Below, one piece after another: positions 9,413-18,555 of a DNA stretch of 64,000 nucleotides (position 1 is the stretch's first letter; every line of letters begins with the position of its first letter). The DNA is from Flavobacterium ginsengisoli (GTDB lineage: Bacteria; Bacteroidota; Bacteroidia; Flavobacteriales; Flavobacteriaceae). Location of the stretch: assembly GCF_029625315.1 (NCBI RefSeq), contig NZ_CP121110.1, positions 1,603,501 through 1,667,500 on the forward strand, read 5' to 3'. The position numbers and the translations under genes are program-made. Under the pieces are notes generated by a model. That model ran no database searches. It saw only the letters and a program-made list of their open reading frames with translations, and had not been told where the DNA came from.

Positions 9413-11140
9413 ATGAAACTTTTTACATTTCTCTTTTCACTTTTCACCATCACTATTTCCGCTCAAAACAATAAGAAATACGATACCTTTTTTGAGAAAG
9501 GAAACGGAAATCAATCGGCTTCGTATCAAGAAACTATTGCTTATTGGAAAATGCTTGTCGCCGATTTCCCTACTATTCAAATGAAAGAAATGGGACTGAC
9601 AGATTCTGGCGAACCTTTACACATGATTACTTTCAATCCTGACAAGGAATTTGATTTTGATAAAATCCAGAAAACAAAAGCCGTTCTGTTTGTCAATAAC
9701 GGAATCCATGCTGGAGAACCTGACGGAATAGATGCAACAATGCAATTCTATAGAGATTTAGCAACAGGAAAAATGAAAGCGCCTAAAAACACTGTTTTGG
9801 TTACCATTCCAGTTTATAATATTGGCGGTGCTTTAAACCGAAATTCGACAACTCGCGCCAACCAAGACGGGCCAGAGATTTATGGTTTTAGAGGAAATGC
9901 CAGAAACTACGATTTGAATCGTGATTTAATGAAATCGGATACTCGAAATACAAAAAGTTTTGTAGAGATTTTCCAGAAAATAAACGCCGATGTTTTTATC
10001 GATAATCACGTAAGTAACGGTTCTGATTATCAATACAAACTGACGTATATCATGACACAGCATAATAAATTGGGAACAGTTTTGGGCAATTTTATGAATA
10101 ACGAAATGATGCCGGCTTTGGTAAAAGATCTTCAGAAAAAGAAAATCGAAACTACGCCTTATGTCGATTCGTTTAAAGACACGCCAGACAAAGGTTTTGG
10201 GCAGTTTGTTGATAGTCCGCGATATACAACGGGTTATACTTCGTTATTTAATACAATTGGTTTTGTAGTCGAAACGCACATGCTGAAAAAATATGCAGAA
10301 CGCGTAAAAATGACGTACGAATACATGAAATCGACGATGGATTTTACCGATGCTAATTATCAAAAAATAAAAGATTTAAGAGTACAAAATTTAGAGCAAT
10401 ATCAGCCAAAGAAATCATACACTTTAAAATGGGAATTGGACAGTACAAAAGCAACTACTTTTTCGTTTTTAGGTTATGAAGCAGGCTACAAAAAAAGCGA
10501 CGCTACAACTGGAAATCGTTTGTATTACGACCGAAGCAAACCGTATAAAAAAGACGTTCCGTACATTAAAGAATTTAAATCGGTTAAAGAAGTGGTGATT
10601 CCGACGGCTTATGTTGTTCCGAGAGGATATTGGAATATTATTGATCTTTTGAAAAACAATAATATCTCCTTTAAACAAATTAAAAACGATACCATTATAG
10701 AAGTCGAAAGTTATAGAATTGCCGATTTTAAAACCGTTCCGTCTGCTTACGAAGGGCATTATTTGCACAGAAACACAACCGTAATTTCTAAAATCGTTAA
10801 AATGGCTTTCGCTAAAGGAGATTACCTAGTTCCAACCAATCAAAAAGGCGTAAAATATATTCTAGAAGCTTTTGAACCTGAAGGTGTCGATTCGTTCTTT
10901 AATTGGAATTTCTTCGATGCAATTTTACAGCAAAAAGAGCATTACTCAGAATATATTTTTGAAGACACTGCCGCGCAGCTTTTAAAAGATACCCCAGCTT
11001 TAAAAACAGAATTGGAAACCATAAAACAAAACGACCGCGAATTTACAAAAAGCGCCGAAGCGCAACTAGACTGGATTTATAAGCATTCTGTTTATTATGA
11101 AAAAGCACATATGCAGTATCCTGTCTATCGCATTTTGTAG
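9413..11140 (+). CDS. Secreted M14-family zinc carboxypeptidase
   Basis: It is a predicted zinc exopeptidase exported by a Sec signal (MKLFTFLFSLFTITISAQ). The zinc ligands are visible in NGIHAGEPDG (HxxE) and FIDNHVSNG (third His), and the substrate-binding RNYDLNRD (Arg/Asn) also fits M14. The mature protein is about 557 residues; the region after about residue 330 is an accessory part with no domain I can name. I chose ATG 9413 because the signal peptide begins there and a promoter-like box lies between it and the longer alternative start. Confidence 0.85.
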   Translation: MKLFTFLFSLFTITISAQNNKKYDTFFEKGNGNQSASYQETIAYWKMLVADFPTIQMKEMGLTDSGEPLHMITFNPDKEFDFDKIQKTKAVLFVNNGIHAGEPDGIDATMQFYRDLATGKMKAPKNTVLVTIPVYNIGGALNRNSTTRANQDGPEIYGFRGNARNYDLNRDLMKSDTRNTKSFVEIFQKINADVFIDNHVSNGSDYQYKLTYIMTQHNKLGTVLGNFMNNEMMPALVKDLQKKKIETTPYVDSFKDTPDKGFGQFVDSPRYTTGYTSLFNTIGFVVETHMLKKYAERVKMTYEYMKSTMDFTDANYQKIKDLRVQNLEQYQPKKSYTLKWELDSTKATTFSFLGYEAGYKKSDATTGNRLYYDRSKPYKKDVPYIKEFKSVKEVVIPTAYVVPRGYWNIIDLLKNNNISFKQIKNDTIIEVESYRIADFKTVPSAYEGHYLHRNTTVISKIVKMAFAKGDYLVPTNQKGVKYILEAFEPEGVDSFFNWNFFDAILQQKEHYSEYIFEDTAAQLLKDTPALKTELETIKQNDREFTKSAEAQLDWIYKHSVYYEKAHMQYPVYRIL

Positions 11141-11146
11141 ATTTTT

Positions 11147-11245
11147 TTAACCGCAAAGAGCCCCTAAGATTTTTGATTTTGATCAGATTTAGCAAATGCT
11201 AAGATCGCAAAGCTTTACATATAGAGCTCTGGCAAAGTTTGAATT
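11147..11245. repeat. Degenerate family B repeat
   Basis: AACCGCAAAGAGCCCCTAAG, then GCTAAGATCGCAAAGCTTT and GGCAAAGTTTG, resemble family B with drift. About 120 further bases before the next gene are shared with the region upstream of 13829. Confidence 0.4.
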
Positions 11246-11267
11246 AGTTTTTACCAATATAAAGAAA

Positions 11268-11364
11268 TGTCTTATTTTAATATTTAAATATCTTTTTCAG
11301 GTAGTTGGATAGTTGACAGAAAAAATTAGTTTTAACAAACTATTAACCTTTAAATTATTTAATT
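11268..11364 (+). repeat. Upstream flank duplicated with the lipoprotein gene
   Basis: ATGTCTTATTTTAATATTTAAAT and the following ~75 bases, including ATTAGTTTTAA and TTATTTAATT before the start codon, match 13735-13828 closely. The duplication therefore covers the 5' region as well as the coding sequence. Confidence 0.6.
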
Positions 11365-12599
11365 ATGAAAAAATTCACAAAACTAATAATGCTTTCTCTG
11401 TTTTTCGGCACTATTATCACAACTACAAGTTGCAACAATGAAGAAATTGACACAGATCAATTAACAAGTCAAGACACCAAAATTGGTAAGGCTAAAGATT
11501 GGTTTGATAGCTACAAATCAAATTCTACAACCAATAAGTCAGAAGAGGGAGAAATTAATAAAGCATTTAGAAATCTTGACTATTATTGGGAGAATGCCAA
11601 AGTAATCAAATTAGACAATAACGCTACGGGAATCAGTGTACCCGTTAAGGACAATCCCGAAAATCCTGAGTACAAAGGGCAGAAAATGTTATATTTGTAT
11701 GAATCAGATTCAAAATATCAAGCTCTATTACAGGAGATATTTCTAGACTCGAAAGATAAAATTGATGATGAACAAAAAAAGCTAGGCTTTGGCGATCTAA
11801 CTCTTTTTAGCGGTTACATTCTTAATTGGGATTTAAAGAAAGGCTTTTTAAAAGGTGCTAAATTAAAAGACGGAATCGTTATTGGCGATGTGCAAAATGT
11901 GATAACACTTCTTGACGAAGATATTAGAAACGGCACAGCATCAAAGATGATAGAAATGTTTGATGATAGTTCCAATTATGGTGGAGAACGTGATGATACA
12001 TTACAGAAAGGCGGTACTGCGGCAATTCCGTTAAATAACGTTATCGTTGTACAGAAATCTCCTGCTCCTGCTCCTAGAGATTTTAGTATTGCTGGTGCAT
12101 TTGGCGGAGATGGAGGTTCAAGTGGGTATTCTGGAACCCCTACGGGAGGAGGAAGTTCAGGCACCATAAACACAGTTACAGAAATATCTTCAATAAAAAG
12201 TGTAAATCAATTAAAAGCAACAATAAATAACACTGATATAAACGCAAAAGATCTTAAATTTGTTCAAAACAACAATGTAATTGTCTCAAGCGCTACAATA
12301 GGCCTGCTCCCTTGGCTAGATTTATGATATCTGTTACCCAAACAAAAGTTGGTCTAAAATATGTTATTAACAATGTAGTAAGCAATCCAATAGGTGTAAG
12401 TACAGGGGTTTCGTGGTCACAAACAGCTTATGGTCAAGTAACAAATGGGAACACTACAACTGTCACAATAGTTGGCCTTTTTTCAGTTAATCTTTTTGTA
12501 GAAGGTCTTGGTAGCATTGTTACAACACCTGTCTCGTATTCAGTAAATATTGATAACAGAAACGGAAAATTAATATCAGCTAAACGATTACCTTTATAA
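11365..12599 (+). CDS. Lipoprotein A of a polymorphic pair: shared N-terminus, beta-rich C-terminus (frameshifted)
   Basis: A lipoprotein signal (lipobox TTSC, Cys at about residue 23) is followed by a ~230-residue region that is highly similar to the protein at 13829. It includes AKDWF(D/E)SYKSNSTTNKSE and RNLDYYWENA, and ends in PAPAPRDFSIAGAFG plus a Gly/Ser/Thr linker. After the linker the C-terminus is unlike the second protein: it is rich in Val, Thr and Asn and looks like beta strands. The frame breaks near 12299-12303; one extra base gives ATIGPAPLARFMISVTQ and a protein of about 411 residues. Function unknown; a surface effector is one possibility. Confidence 0.65.
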
Positions 12600-12610
12600 A
12601 ATTTAGAATT

Positions 12611-12730
12611 ATGAAACAAATAGGTGTAGACGATTTTAATATCATTTTATTAATTGGTCAATTAATTAATATTGTATTTTGGATAGGAATATTGTTCCTG
12701 TTGTATAAAATTTACAAAAAAGTCAAATAA
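12611..12730 (+). CDS. 39-residue single-helix membrane peptide, copy 1
   Basis: The short frame encodes a peptide with an acidic N-terminus (GVDDFN), one hydrophobic helix and a basic end, FLLYKIYKKVK. Its pattern is shared with the peptides at 12870 and 18556: D-(F/Y)-x3-L-x3-Q-(I/L) ... YLLYKIxKK. Three independent conserved copies make it a real gene rather than chance. It lies 11 bases after the lipoprotein A gene. Function unknown. Confidence 0.6.
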   Translation: MKQIGVDDFNIILLIGQLINIVFWIGILFLLYKIYKKVK

Positions 12731-12869
12731 ATTCAGACAATATTTTAAAAAGAATAAAATATCTTGTTAACTCATTTACCCGAACCGTACCGACGGTCTT
12801 AATTGATAATCTCAAAAAATTTACGCGTATGATGTTCATACAATAGTATAACTTGATATTTATATAATT

Positions 12870-12989
12870 ATGAAAGAAATAACAATTAATGACTTCTCAA
12901 TATCATTGCTAATTTGGCAAATATTTTGTGTTTGTTTTTTGGCGACAATAGTATATTTATTGTATAAAATTTGCAAAAAAGTTAAATAA
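12870..12989 (+). CDS. 39-residue single-helix membrane peptide, copy 2
   Basis: The peptide shares DFSISLLIWQIFC and YLLYKICKKVK with copies 1 and 3. The start is preceded by TATTTATATAATT, as in copy 1 and the lipoprotein genes. A positive-inside rule would leave the Lys-rich C-terminus in the cytosol. Function unknown. Confidence 0.6.
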   Translation: MKEITINDFSISLLIWQIFCVCFLATIVYLLYKICKKVK

Positions 12990-13011
12990 GTTTTGCTCTG
13001 TTAGCGTAAGC

Positions 13012-13106
13012 ATCTCCCCGCCCCGCTAGCGCGAGCGTCCCGCTCGTGAACGCAATCTAACTCAAAACTAAAAGAGCACGAGCGAGACGCTCGCGCCAGC
13101 GACAAT
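13012..13106. repeat. GC-rich inverted repeat, family E
   Basis: CGCTAGCGCGAGCGTCCCGC and GAGCGAGACGCTCGCGCCAG are near-complementary arms about 40 bases apart. The high GC stands out sharply from the AT-rich island. Such elements are typical intergenic dispersed repeats. Confidence 0.6.
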
Positions 13107-13116
13107 AAACCAAATT

Positions 13117-13154
13117 AAAAAGCCTAATAAAAAACAAATTTTATTAGGCTTTTC
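13117..13154. terminator. Rho-independent terminator
   Basis: AAAAAGCCTAATAAAA pairs with TTTTATTAGGCTTTT around a short loop. It sits at the 3' side of the leftward XRE gene. Confidence 0.8.
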
Positions 13155-13179
13155 TATATTCCAAAAAGAATAAAAAAAC

Positions 13180-13600
13180 TTATTTATCCTTCAATATTTT
13201 TTCTAAATACTCCACTTTATCTTTTTCAGCTTGAACCAAACGTTCGTAAAGCTTTTTATTTTCTTCGTAAGCTTCAACTAGCTTATCAAGCGGATTGAAA
13301 TTACATACATTATTGGTTCCGAAATTAGTGCCATGACTTCCACTATTATCATAGAAATTATTAAAAAAATTAATTGCTTGCTTCGTCAGAAAAATTTTTA
13401 ATAGCGTCAACACTTACTCCCAAAGCTTTTGCAATCTGTTTTAGCTTTTCTTCATCAATCGTTTCGCTGTTTTCTAAAATAGATATCGCCTGTTGGTTTG
13501 TTCCTAAAGCCTGAGCCAAAGCTTCTTGCTTCATATCACGAAGTTCACGAATTCGGCTAATTTTTCGCCCAATATGGCTTGGTTTTGTAAATGTGCTCAT
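13180..13600 (-). CDS. XRE-family transcriptional regulator with C-terminal coiled coil (frameshifted)
   Basis: The first ~65 residues are a Cro/CI helix-turn-helix (ISRIRELRDMKQEALAQALG, then QQAISILENSETID). The C-terminal part, in another frame, ends in a charged predicted coiled coil (LVEAYEENKKLYERLVQAEK). Removing the extra base in GCTTGC at 13376-13381 joins them as KNFSDEAAINFFNNFYDN, giving a protein of about 140 residues. It is a DNA-binding regulator; its targets are unknown but may be the neighbouring island genes. Confidence 0.8.
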
Positions 13601-13734
13601 AATTCAAATATTGCTTATTAAACAAAAATACGATTTTTGAGACATGAAATTAAATAAGTTTTAAGTTTTTAGGTTTCTGAAATTCTAAAATGCTAAGTTT
13701 TGACAAAGTTAAACCAGATTTAAAAATGAAAGAA

Positions 13735-13828
13735 ATGTCTTATTTTATTATTTAAATGTCTTTTTAGGAAGTTTAATGAAAAACATAAGGATTAGTTTTA
13801 AACATACTAACCTTATAACCATTTAATT
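13735..13828 (+). repeat. Upstream flank duplicated with the lipoprotein gene
   Basis: This matches 11268-11364 (ATGTCTTATTTTATTATTTAAAT, GATTAGTTTTAA, ATTTAATT before the ATG). It shows that the two lipoprotein genes arose by duplication that included the promoter region. Confidence 0.6.
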
Positions 13829-15314
13829 ATGAAAAGATTGAAAAAATCGCTAGTACTTTTTCTAGCGTTTGGCGCTGTCATTTTAACCAACAGTTGCAAC
13901 AATGAAGAAGTTGACACAGGTCAATTAAGAACTCAAGATCCTAAAATTAATGAAGCCAAAGATTGGTTCGAAAGCTACAAATCAAATTCTACAACCAATA
14001 AATCAGAACAGGGAGAATTTACTGAGGCTTTTAGAAATCTTGATTATTATTGGGAAAATGCTCAAGTAATCAAATTGAGCAATAACGCTACAGGGATAAC
14101 TGTACCCATTAAGGACAATCCCGAAGATCCTGAGTACAAAGGGCAGAAAATGTTATATTTGTATGAATCAGATTCAAAATATCAAGCATTAATTCAGGAG
14201 ATTTTTCCAGAATCAGAAGATAAAATTGATGACGACCAAAAAAAGCTAGGTTTTGAGGACCTAACTTTATTTAGCGGTTATATCATCACTTGGGATTTAA
14301 AAAAAGGCTTTTTAAAAGGAGCCAAATTAAAAGATGGAATCGTTATTGGCGATGTACGAAATATAATAACGCTATATGACCAAGATGTAAAAAGTGACAT
14401 GACATCAAAGATGATAGAAATGTTTGATGATAGTTCCAATTATGGCGGAGAACGTGATGATACATTACAAAGAGGTGGAACTGCGGCAATTCCGTTAAAT
14501 AATGTTATTGTTGTACAAAAATCTCCTGCTCCTGCTCCTAGAGATTTTAGTATTGCTGGTGCTTTTGGAGATAGAAGTTCTAGTGGGAATTCGGGAACTC
14601 CTACGGGAGGTGGAGGAAGTGGAATAACAGCACCAACACCTGAAAAAATTATTGATGAACTTACTGGTAGGGCAAAATGTATTTTCGAAAAATTAAAAAA
14701 CTCAAGCTCTGGATTTGAAAATGCAATTAAAAAATTTGACGGAGAATTTACAGTAAGCCACATGAAATTAAGTATTAATAATGCATTACCAGCAAATGTA
14801 TATGGTCAAACTTTTTTACCTAATAATTTTGTAATAGAAGTTCAGATAAATAATAATCGTTTGAGCAATTTATCGGATTTAGGAAGTGCTACAGTATTTG
14901 CTCATGAAATTATTCATGCTGAGATATATCGAAAAATGTTGTCTGCTTGCTCAAATAGGAACTTTAATGCCAGACAGTAGCAATATGAATCCTCAACAAC
15001 AGGTAAACTATGTTAACTCTCTAAAAAACAGCTTTCCAGGATTATACGACTATTATTACAAAAGATGGAAGCCAACATGGAATCACGAAATGATGGCTAA
15101 TCATTACAGAAGTACTATTGCAAGTATTATTAAGCAATTTGACAACAATCGATTGCCCCTATCTACATATGAATCGATAGCGTGGCTTGGTTTAGGAAAA
15201 CTAGATACAAATATTACCACAATTGCTTGGGATAATTTATCTTCAGAACAAAAAGCAATGACTACAAAATTAATCAATGAATATATTTATAAAGGTCCTT
15301 CAAATTGTAACTGA
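13829..15314 (+). CDS. Lipoprotein B of a polymorphic pair: shared N-terminus, zincin-like metallopeptidase C-terminus (frameshifted)
   Basis: The signal with lipobox TNSC and the first ~250 residues closely match lipoprotein A up to the Gly-rich linker. The C-terminus is then entirely different and carries HEIIHAE (HExxH zinc motif), with a second conserved block WNHEMMANHYRSTI and YESIAWLGL. I have seen this pattern at the ends of Bacteroidota polymorphic toxin-like proteins (from memory, unchecked). The frame breaks in GCTTGC at 14945-14950; correcting it to GCTGC gives RKMLSAAQIGTLMPD and about 495 residues. It could be a cell-surface peptidase or a contact-type effector; that role is inference. 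Confidence 0.7.
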
Positions 15315-15316
15315 TT

Positions 15317-15789
15317 ATGAAAAAAACTATTTATCTCTTAGCATTTCTAACAATTAGTTTTATAAATGCGCAAACAAAAGAAAGTGATTATTTTACTATA
15401 TACAAAGGAGGAGAAAAATATTTAAAGCCTTTAAAATATATCTTATTTGATGAAGTAAGAAATAGTGAATTTGAAAAAAAGAAAATAAAAATAAAATTTA
15501 CTTTAACACAGAAGGAGAAAGTTTCATTTTTGATATAAAAAAACACAAAAAAGATACTTGCTCTATTGATATTTTAAAAAAACTTACACTTGAAAACACA
15601 ACTAATTTAAAAAATGAGGCTTGCAAATTTTTCAAAAAGAAAAAAGAAGAAGTAGAAAAGAAAAAAAATATTACATTAATTTATCCTCCAGCGGGTTGCC
15701 AGTATTGCTTTAAGGTTTATATATTAGAAAAGATAGGCAATAATAAATTAATTAAGTATGAGGTAGAATGGGCGCATTCAAATTTATAA
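15317..15789 (+). CDS. Small secreted protein after lipoprotein B (frameshifted)
   Basis: A Sec signal (KKTIYLLAFLTISFINAQ) begins 3 bases after the lipoprotein B stop, so the two are probably one transcript. The frame breaks at the A7 run near 15474-15480; one more A gives EFEKKENKNKIYFNTEGESFIF and an open frame to 15789, about 157 residues in all. The C-terminal part has YPPAGCQYCFKVYI with a CxxC pair. No family was recognised. Position and size would suit an immunity or inhibitor protein for the metallopeptidase; this is inference only. Confidence 0.55.
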
Positions 15790-15886
15790 GAAACTCCAAA
15801 CAAAACTATTTCTTGTTCCTAAATTGATTATTTCTTTAATAATAATTTATTGCTTATAAAAACCATACTATCCTTAAATCTTAATT

Positions 15887-16276
15887 ATGAAAATAAATTT
15901 GTTATTAATATTTTTCTTGGTTGTTAATTTACAAGCTCAAGAAAAGCTGAAAGACACATTCTTTTTTAAATTGGACAACTCATATATTTATGAGTCAAAA
16001 TCTATTGCCAATAAGTTTTTACTTAAAGACAAAAATAGTGACGAAGAGTTTTACTTTAAAGGGGTTGGAACCTTGAATAATTTAAAACCGAAAAAAATAC
16101 TTTGTCTTAAAGACTTTATAAGAACTCCAAAATATTATAATAAAAGCAAGAAGCAAAAATTAAACAATTCCGAATTGGTAAACTTTTTTAGTTCTATAAA
16201 AGTCTATTTGGTTAAAAAAAAGGATACTGAAAACGAATACATTGAAGTAAATCCAATTCTTGTGTTCTATGATTAA
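15887..16276 (+). CDS. Small secreted protein, function unknown
   Basis: The 129-residue protein has a Sec signal (KINLLLIFFLVVNLQAQ). The mature part is Lys-rich, with blocks such as FYFKGVGTLNNLKPKKILCL. No known domain was recognised. It is one of several small exported proteins in the island. Confidence 0.5.
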   Translation: MKINLLLIFFLVVNLQAQEKLKDTFFFKLDNSYIYESKSIANKFLLKDKNSDEEFYFKGVGTLNNLKPKKILCLKDFIRTPKYYNKSKKQKLNNSELVNFFSSIKVYLVKKKDTENEYIEVNPILVFYD

Positions 16277-16319
16277 TACTTTCTAGAACTATCTAGCTCA
16301 ATTTCAATATAAAACATAA

Positions 16320-17075
16320 TCCAACACTTTAAAACTTCCAATTATCCATAACAAATTTGTAAATATTACTATTGACGATCTTTCTGAGAACTTTTCAGAA
16401 ATAAGTGATTGTTTAAAGAAGTACTATCCAATAGGAATAACAAGAGAAGATAAAAATTACTTTTCTTACCCAGGAATTGCGGCATTAAATGAAATAATAA
16501 AGAAAAATAGTAAAAAAGATTATTATGAAAAAGAATGGAATATTGGTCTTTTAGAAAAATTGAAATTAGATTTTCATGACATATCTGGGAGCACAGCTGG
16601 ATTAGTGCCAAATTTTTCGGGAGTTATAAGACTAAAAAATACGATAGAGAGTCGAACAGAGTTACACTTTTATAAAAGCTTGATTGGTAATTATTTTACA
16701 ATTGAGATTTTAGAAAATATTCATCTTAAGGAAATTTCACATCCTGTTTTTGGCAAACGAAAATCTTGGGCTATTGAAAATATAATTGTTTCACCTGTTG
16801 GAGAATATGAAGAAGTTTTCCTTAAAGTATATCAATCAATTACCACAAAATATAAGGGAGTAAAATTTCTCCCTTATGTTTTTGATTTGTATAGAATAAC
16901 CAATTTAGATGTCCCTTACAAGTCAAATAGCGAACAAGTAACAATTGCTGGAGCATTTTTTCAAAAATTTTCTTCTTACGATAAATCAATCACAATAATA
17001 GGAGATATTAATTATGAAATTGATAGATTAAAAAAAGATAGTGATAATGTTCAAAATGACGGCAAGTTCAGATAG
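16320..17075 (+). CDS. Unrecognised protein lacking a plausible start codon (possible 5'-truncated gene)
   Basis: The frame is open from 16320 to the stop at 17073 and has coding character throughout: KFVNITIDDLSENFSEISDC early, FLPYVFDLYRITNLDVPY late. It has no signal peptide. There is no ATG or GTG near the beginning; the first standard alternative is TTG at 16560, which would cut off clearly coding sequence. Either the start has been lost by truncation, an ATT near 16341 is used, or a sequence error hides it. The acidic, soluble composition would fit an immunity-like protein, but this is a guess. Confidence 0.4.
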   Translation, partial: SNTLKLPIIHNKFVNITIDDLSENFSEISDCLKKYYPIGITREDKNYFSYPGIAALNEIIKKNSKKDYYEKEWNIGLLEKLKLDFHDISGSTAGLVPNFSGVIRLKNTIESRTELHFYKSLIGNYFTIEILENIHLKEISHPVFGKRKSWAIENIIVSPVGEYEEVFLKVYQSITTKYKGVKFLPYVFDLYRITNLDVPYKSNSEQVTIAGAFFQKFSSYDKSITIIGDINYEIDRLKKDSDNVQNDGKFR

Positions 17076-17206
17076 AAATACTAGGTAGAAAGCAGAGATA
17101 GTAATTAGCAATTTGAGAGTCATTGTGCTCACTGCTCTACCTTGTATTCGTGCTTGATTTGGTTTAATCCAAAGACAGATCAAATAACACTTAAAACAAA
17201 TAAATC

Positions 17207-17623
17207 ATGTTCATAAATTTACGAGTTTCAAAGTTTATTGCAGTACTATCTTTTTTATTAACTTATGGCGTTCAAGAGAATGGAGTACCAAATTTTATTC
17301 TTTTAATTATATATTTCAGTCAGTTTTTGCACGACCTCTTTAATAACACGTCGTCAATACTTTGGCAAGGATTAATAGCCATTCCTATATCTGGTCTGCT
17401 TGTTTTATTTTTAAGAAGCAGAAATTATAAAATTTTGCTGAGCTGTTTTGTAATTTTATTGTTTATAATGTTTTACATTACAGGGCTAGTATACAATTAT
17501 AAGAGAATAAATGATGCATTTACAATTCCAGCAATTTTATTCCTGATATCTTCCGTTTATACTATAACATTAGCAAAAAAAAGTAGTCGCTTAATATCAG
17601 ATCTTCCTGAAAAAATAAAATGA
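17207..17623 (+). CDS. Membrane protein with about four helices, function unknown
   Basis: The 138 residues contain about four hydrophobic segments (near 8-20, 25-45, 55-95 as two, and 105-122). No family was recognised. The stop codon overlaps the start of the next gene in an ATGA tetranucleotide, so translation is probably coupled. Confidence 0.5.
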   Translation: MFINLRVSKFIAVLSFLLTYGVQENGVPNFILLIIYFSQFLHDLFNNTSSILWQGLIAIPISGLLVLFLRSRNYKILLSCFVILLFIMFYITGLVYNYKRINDAFTIPAILFLISSVYTITLAKKSSRLISDLPEKIK

Positions 17624-17973
17624 AGAAGTTTTGTATTATAATATTCCTAGTTAGTTTTCAGGCCTTTTCTCAAAATCATCAAAATTTTGTTTTTGAATTT
17701 GATAAAAAAACAGATGAAATCGTTTTTAGAAAAAACATTGAAAAGAAAGAAATATCAGGTTTTAAGATTTTGACAAACAAAAGGAAAATGTTTTTTAGTT
17801 CAAACTCAATTGGCAACAATTCTAAATTAGAGATAAATACTAGCAGAGAACAGTTAAATACTATTTTGCAAAATGACAATGCAAATCAAACGTATCATTT
17901 TTTTGTTTATTTAAAAGACAAAAATAAATACTATTCTGTTGACCACATTGTTCGAAAAATTAGTTGCCAATAA
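17620..17973 (+). CDS. Small secreted protein coupled to the membrane protein upstream
   Basis: The 117-residue product has a Sec signal (KKFCIIIFLVSFQAFSQ) and a Lys/Asn-rich mature part. Its ATG overlaps the preceding stop by 4 bases. No domain recognised. Confidence 0.5.
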   Translation: MKKFCIIIFLVSFQAFSQNHQNFVFEFDKKTDEIVFRKNIEKKEISGFKILTNKRKMFFSSNSIGNNSKLEINTSREQLNTILQNDNANQTYHFFVYLKDKNKYYSVDHIVRKISCQ

Positions 17974-18038
17974 GATAACCATGTCATTGATTATAGAATT
18001 ATTATAAATGTTTAATGTTTTTTTAATAATCAAAATAT

Positions 18039-18248
18039 ATGAAAAAACTAACTAGAAATTATTTGTTCTTTTTTGCAATCTGTATTGTAATGCTTGTCTA
18101 TTTTTACTTTGTTCAATACTTTTTTACAATTAATATTTACGATACTTATTACGTTGTAAGTTATTTTTATTTGATACCATTAATATTAATTATTGGCTCT
18201 CTTATTTATATTCAACAGATACTTGTTAAGAAATTGGAAAAAAGATAA
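18039..18248 (+). CDS. 69-residue membrane protein, tandem copy 1
   Basis: The protein starts MKKLTRNYLFFFAICIVMLV and has two hydrophobic helices, with a basic end (QQILVKKLEKR). It is a paralogue of the next frame: both share LTRNYLxFFxxC, an aromatic-rich middle and a Lys-rich C-terminus. Function unknown. Confidence 0.5.
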   Translation: MKKLTRNYLFFFAICIVMLVYFYFVQYFFTINIYDTYYVVSYFYLIPLILIIGSLIYIQQILVKKLEKR

Positions 18249-18292
18249 AGAAATCCTCAGATAGTCGTCGTTTAAAATGGCTACTATATATT

Positions 18293-18517
18293 TTGTCACC
18301 GAATTCATACTTTAAACTAAACACATTAACTAGAAACTATTTAGCTTTTTTTATAGTCTGTTTTTGCTCGTGTATTTATTTATATGCGACCGAATGTTTT
18401 TATTTAGCAAATTTTAATGGTTCTTTTCAAATTATTAATTACTACTATTTTGTATTGCCTTTATTTGCAACTGGTAGTATTTATTACTGGAAAGTATCTC
18501 GAAAACTTAAGAAGTAA
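18293..18517 (+). CDS. 74-residue membrane protein, tandem copy 2 (start uncertain)
   Basis: It shares LTRNYLAFFIVCFCSC and the two-helix layout with copy 1. No ATG is available in frame; TTG at 18293 is the only usual start. This copy may be a decaying duplicate or may use TTG. Confidence 0.4.
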   Translation: MSPNSYFKLNTLTRNYLAFFIVCFCSCIYLYATECFYLANFNGSFQIINYYYFVLPLFATGSIYYWKVSRKLKK

Positions 18518-18555
18518 TATAATGCTTTTTTAACGACAATAAAATTCAGATAATT

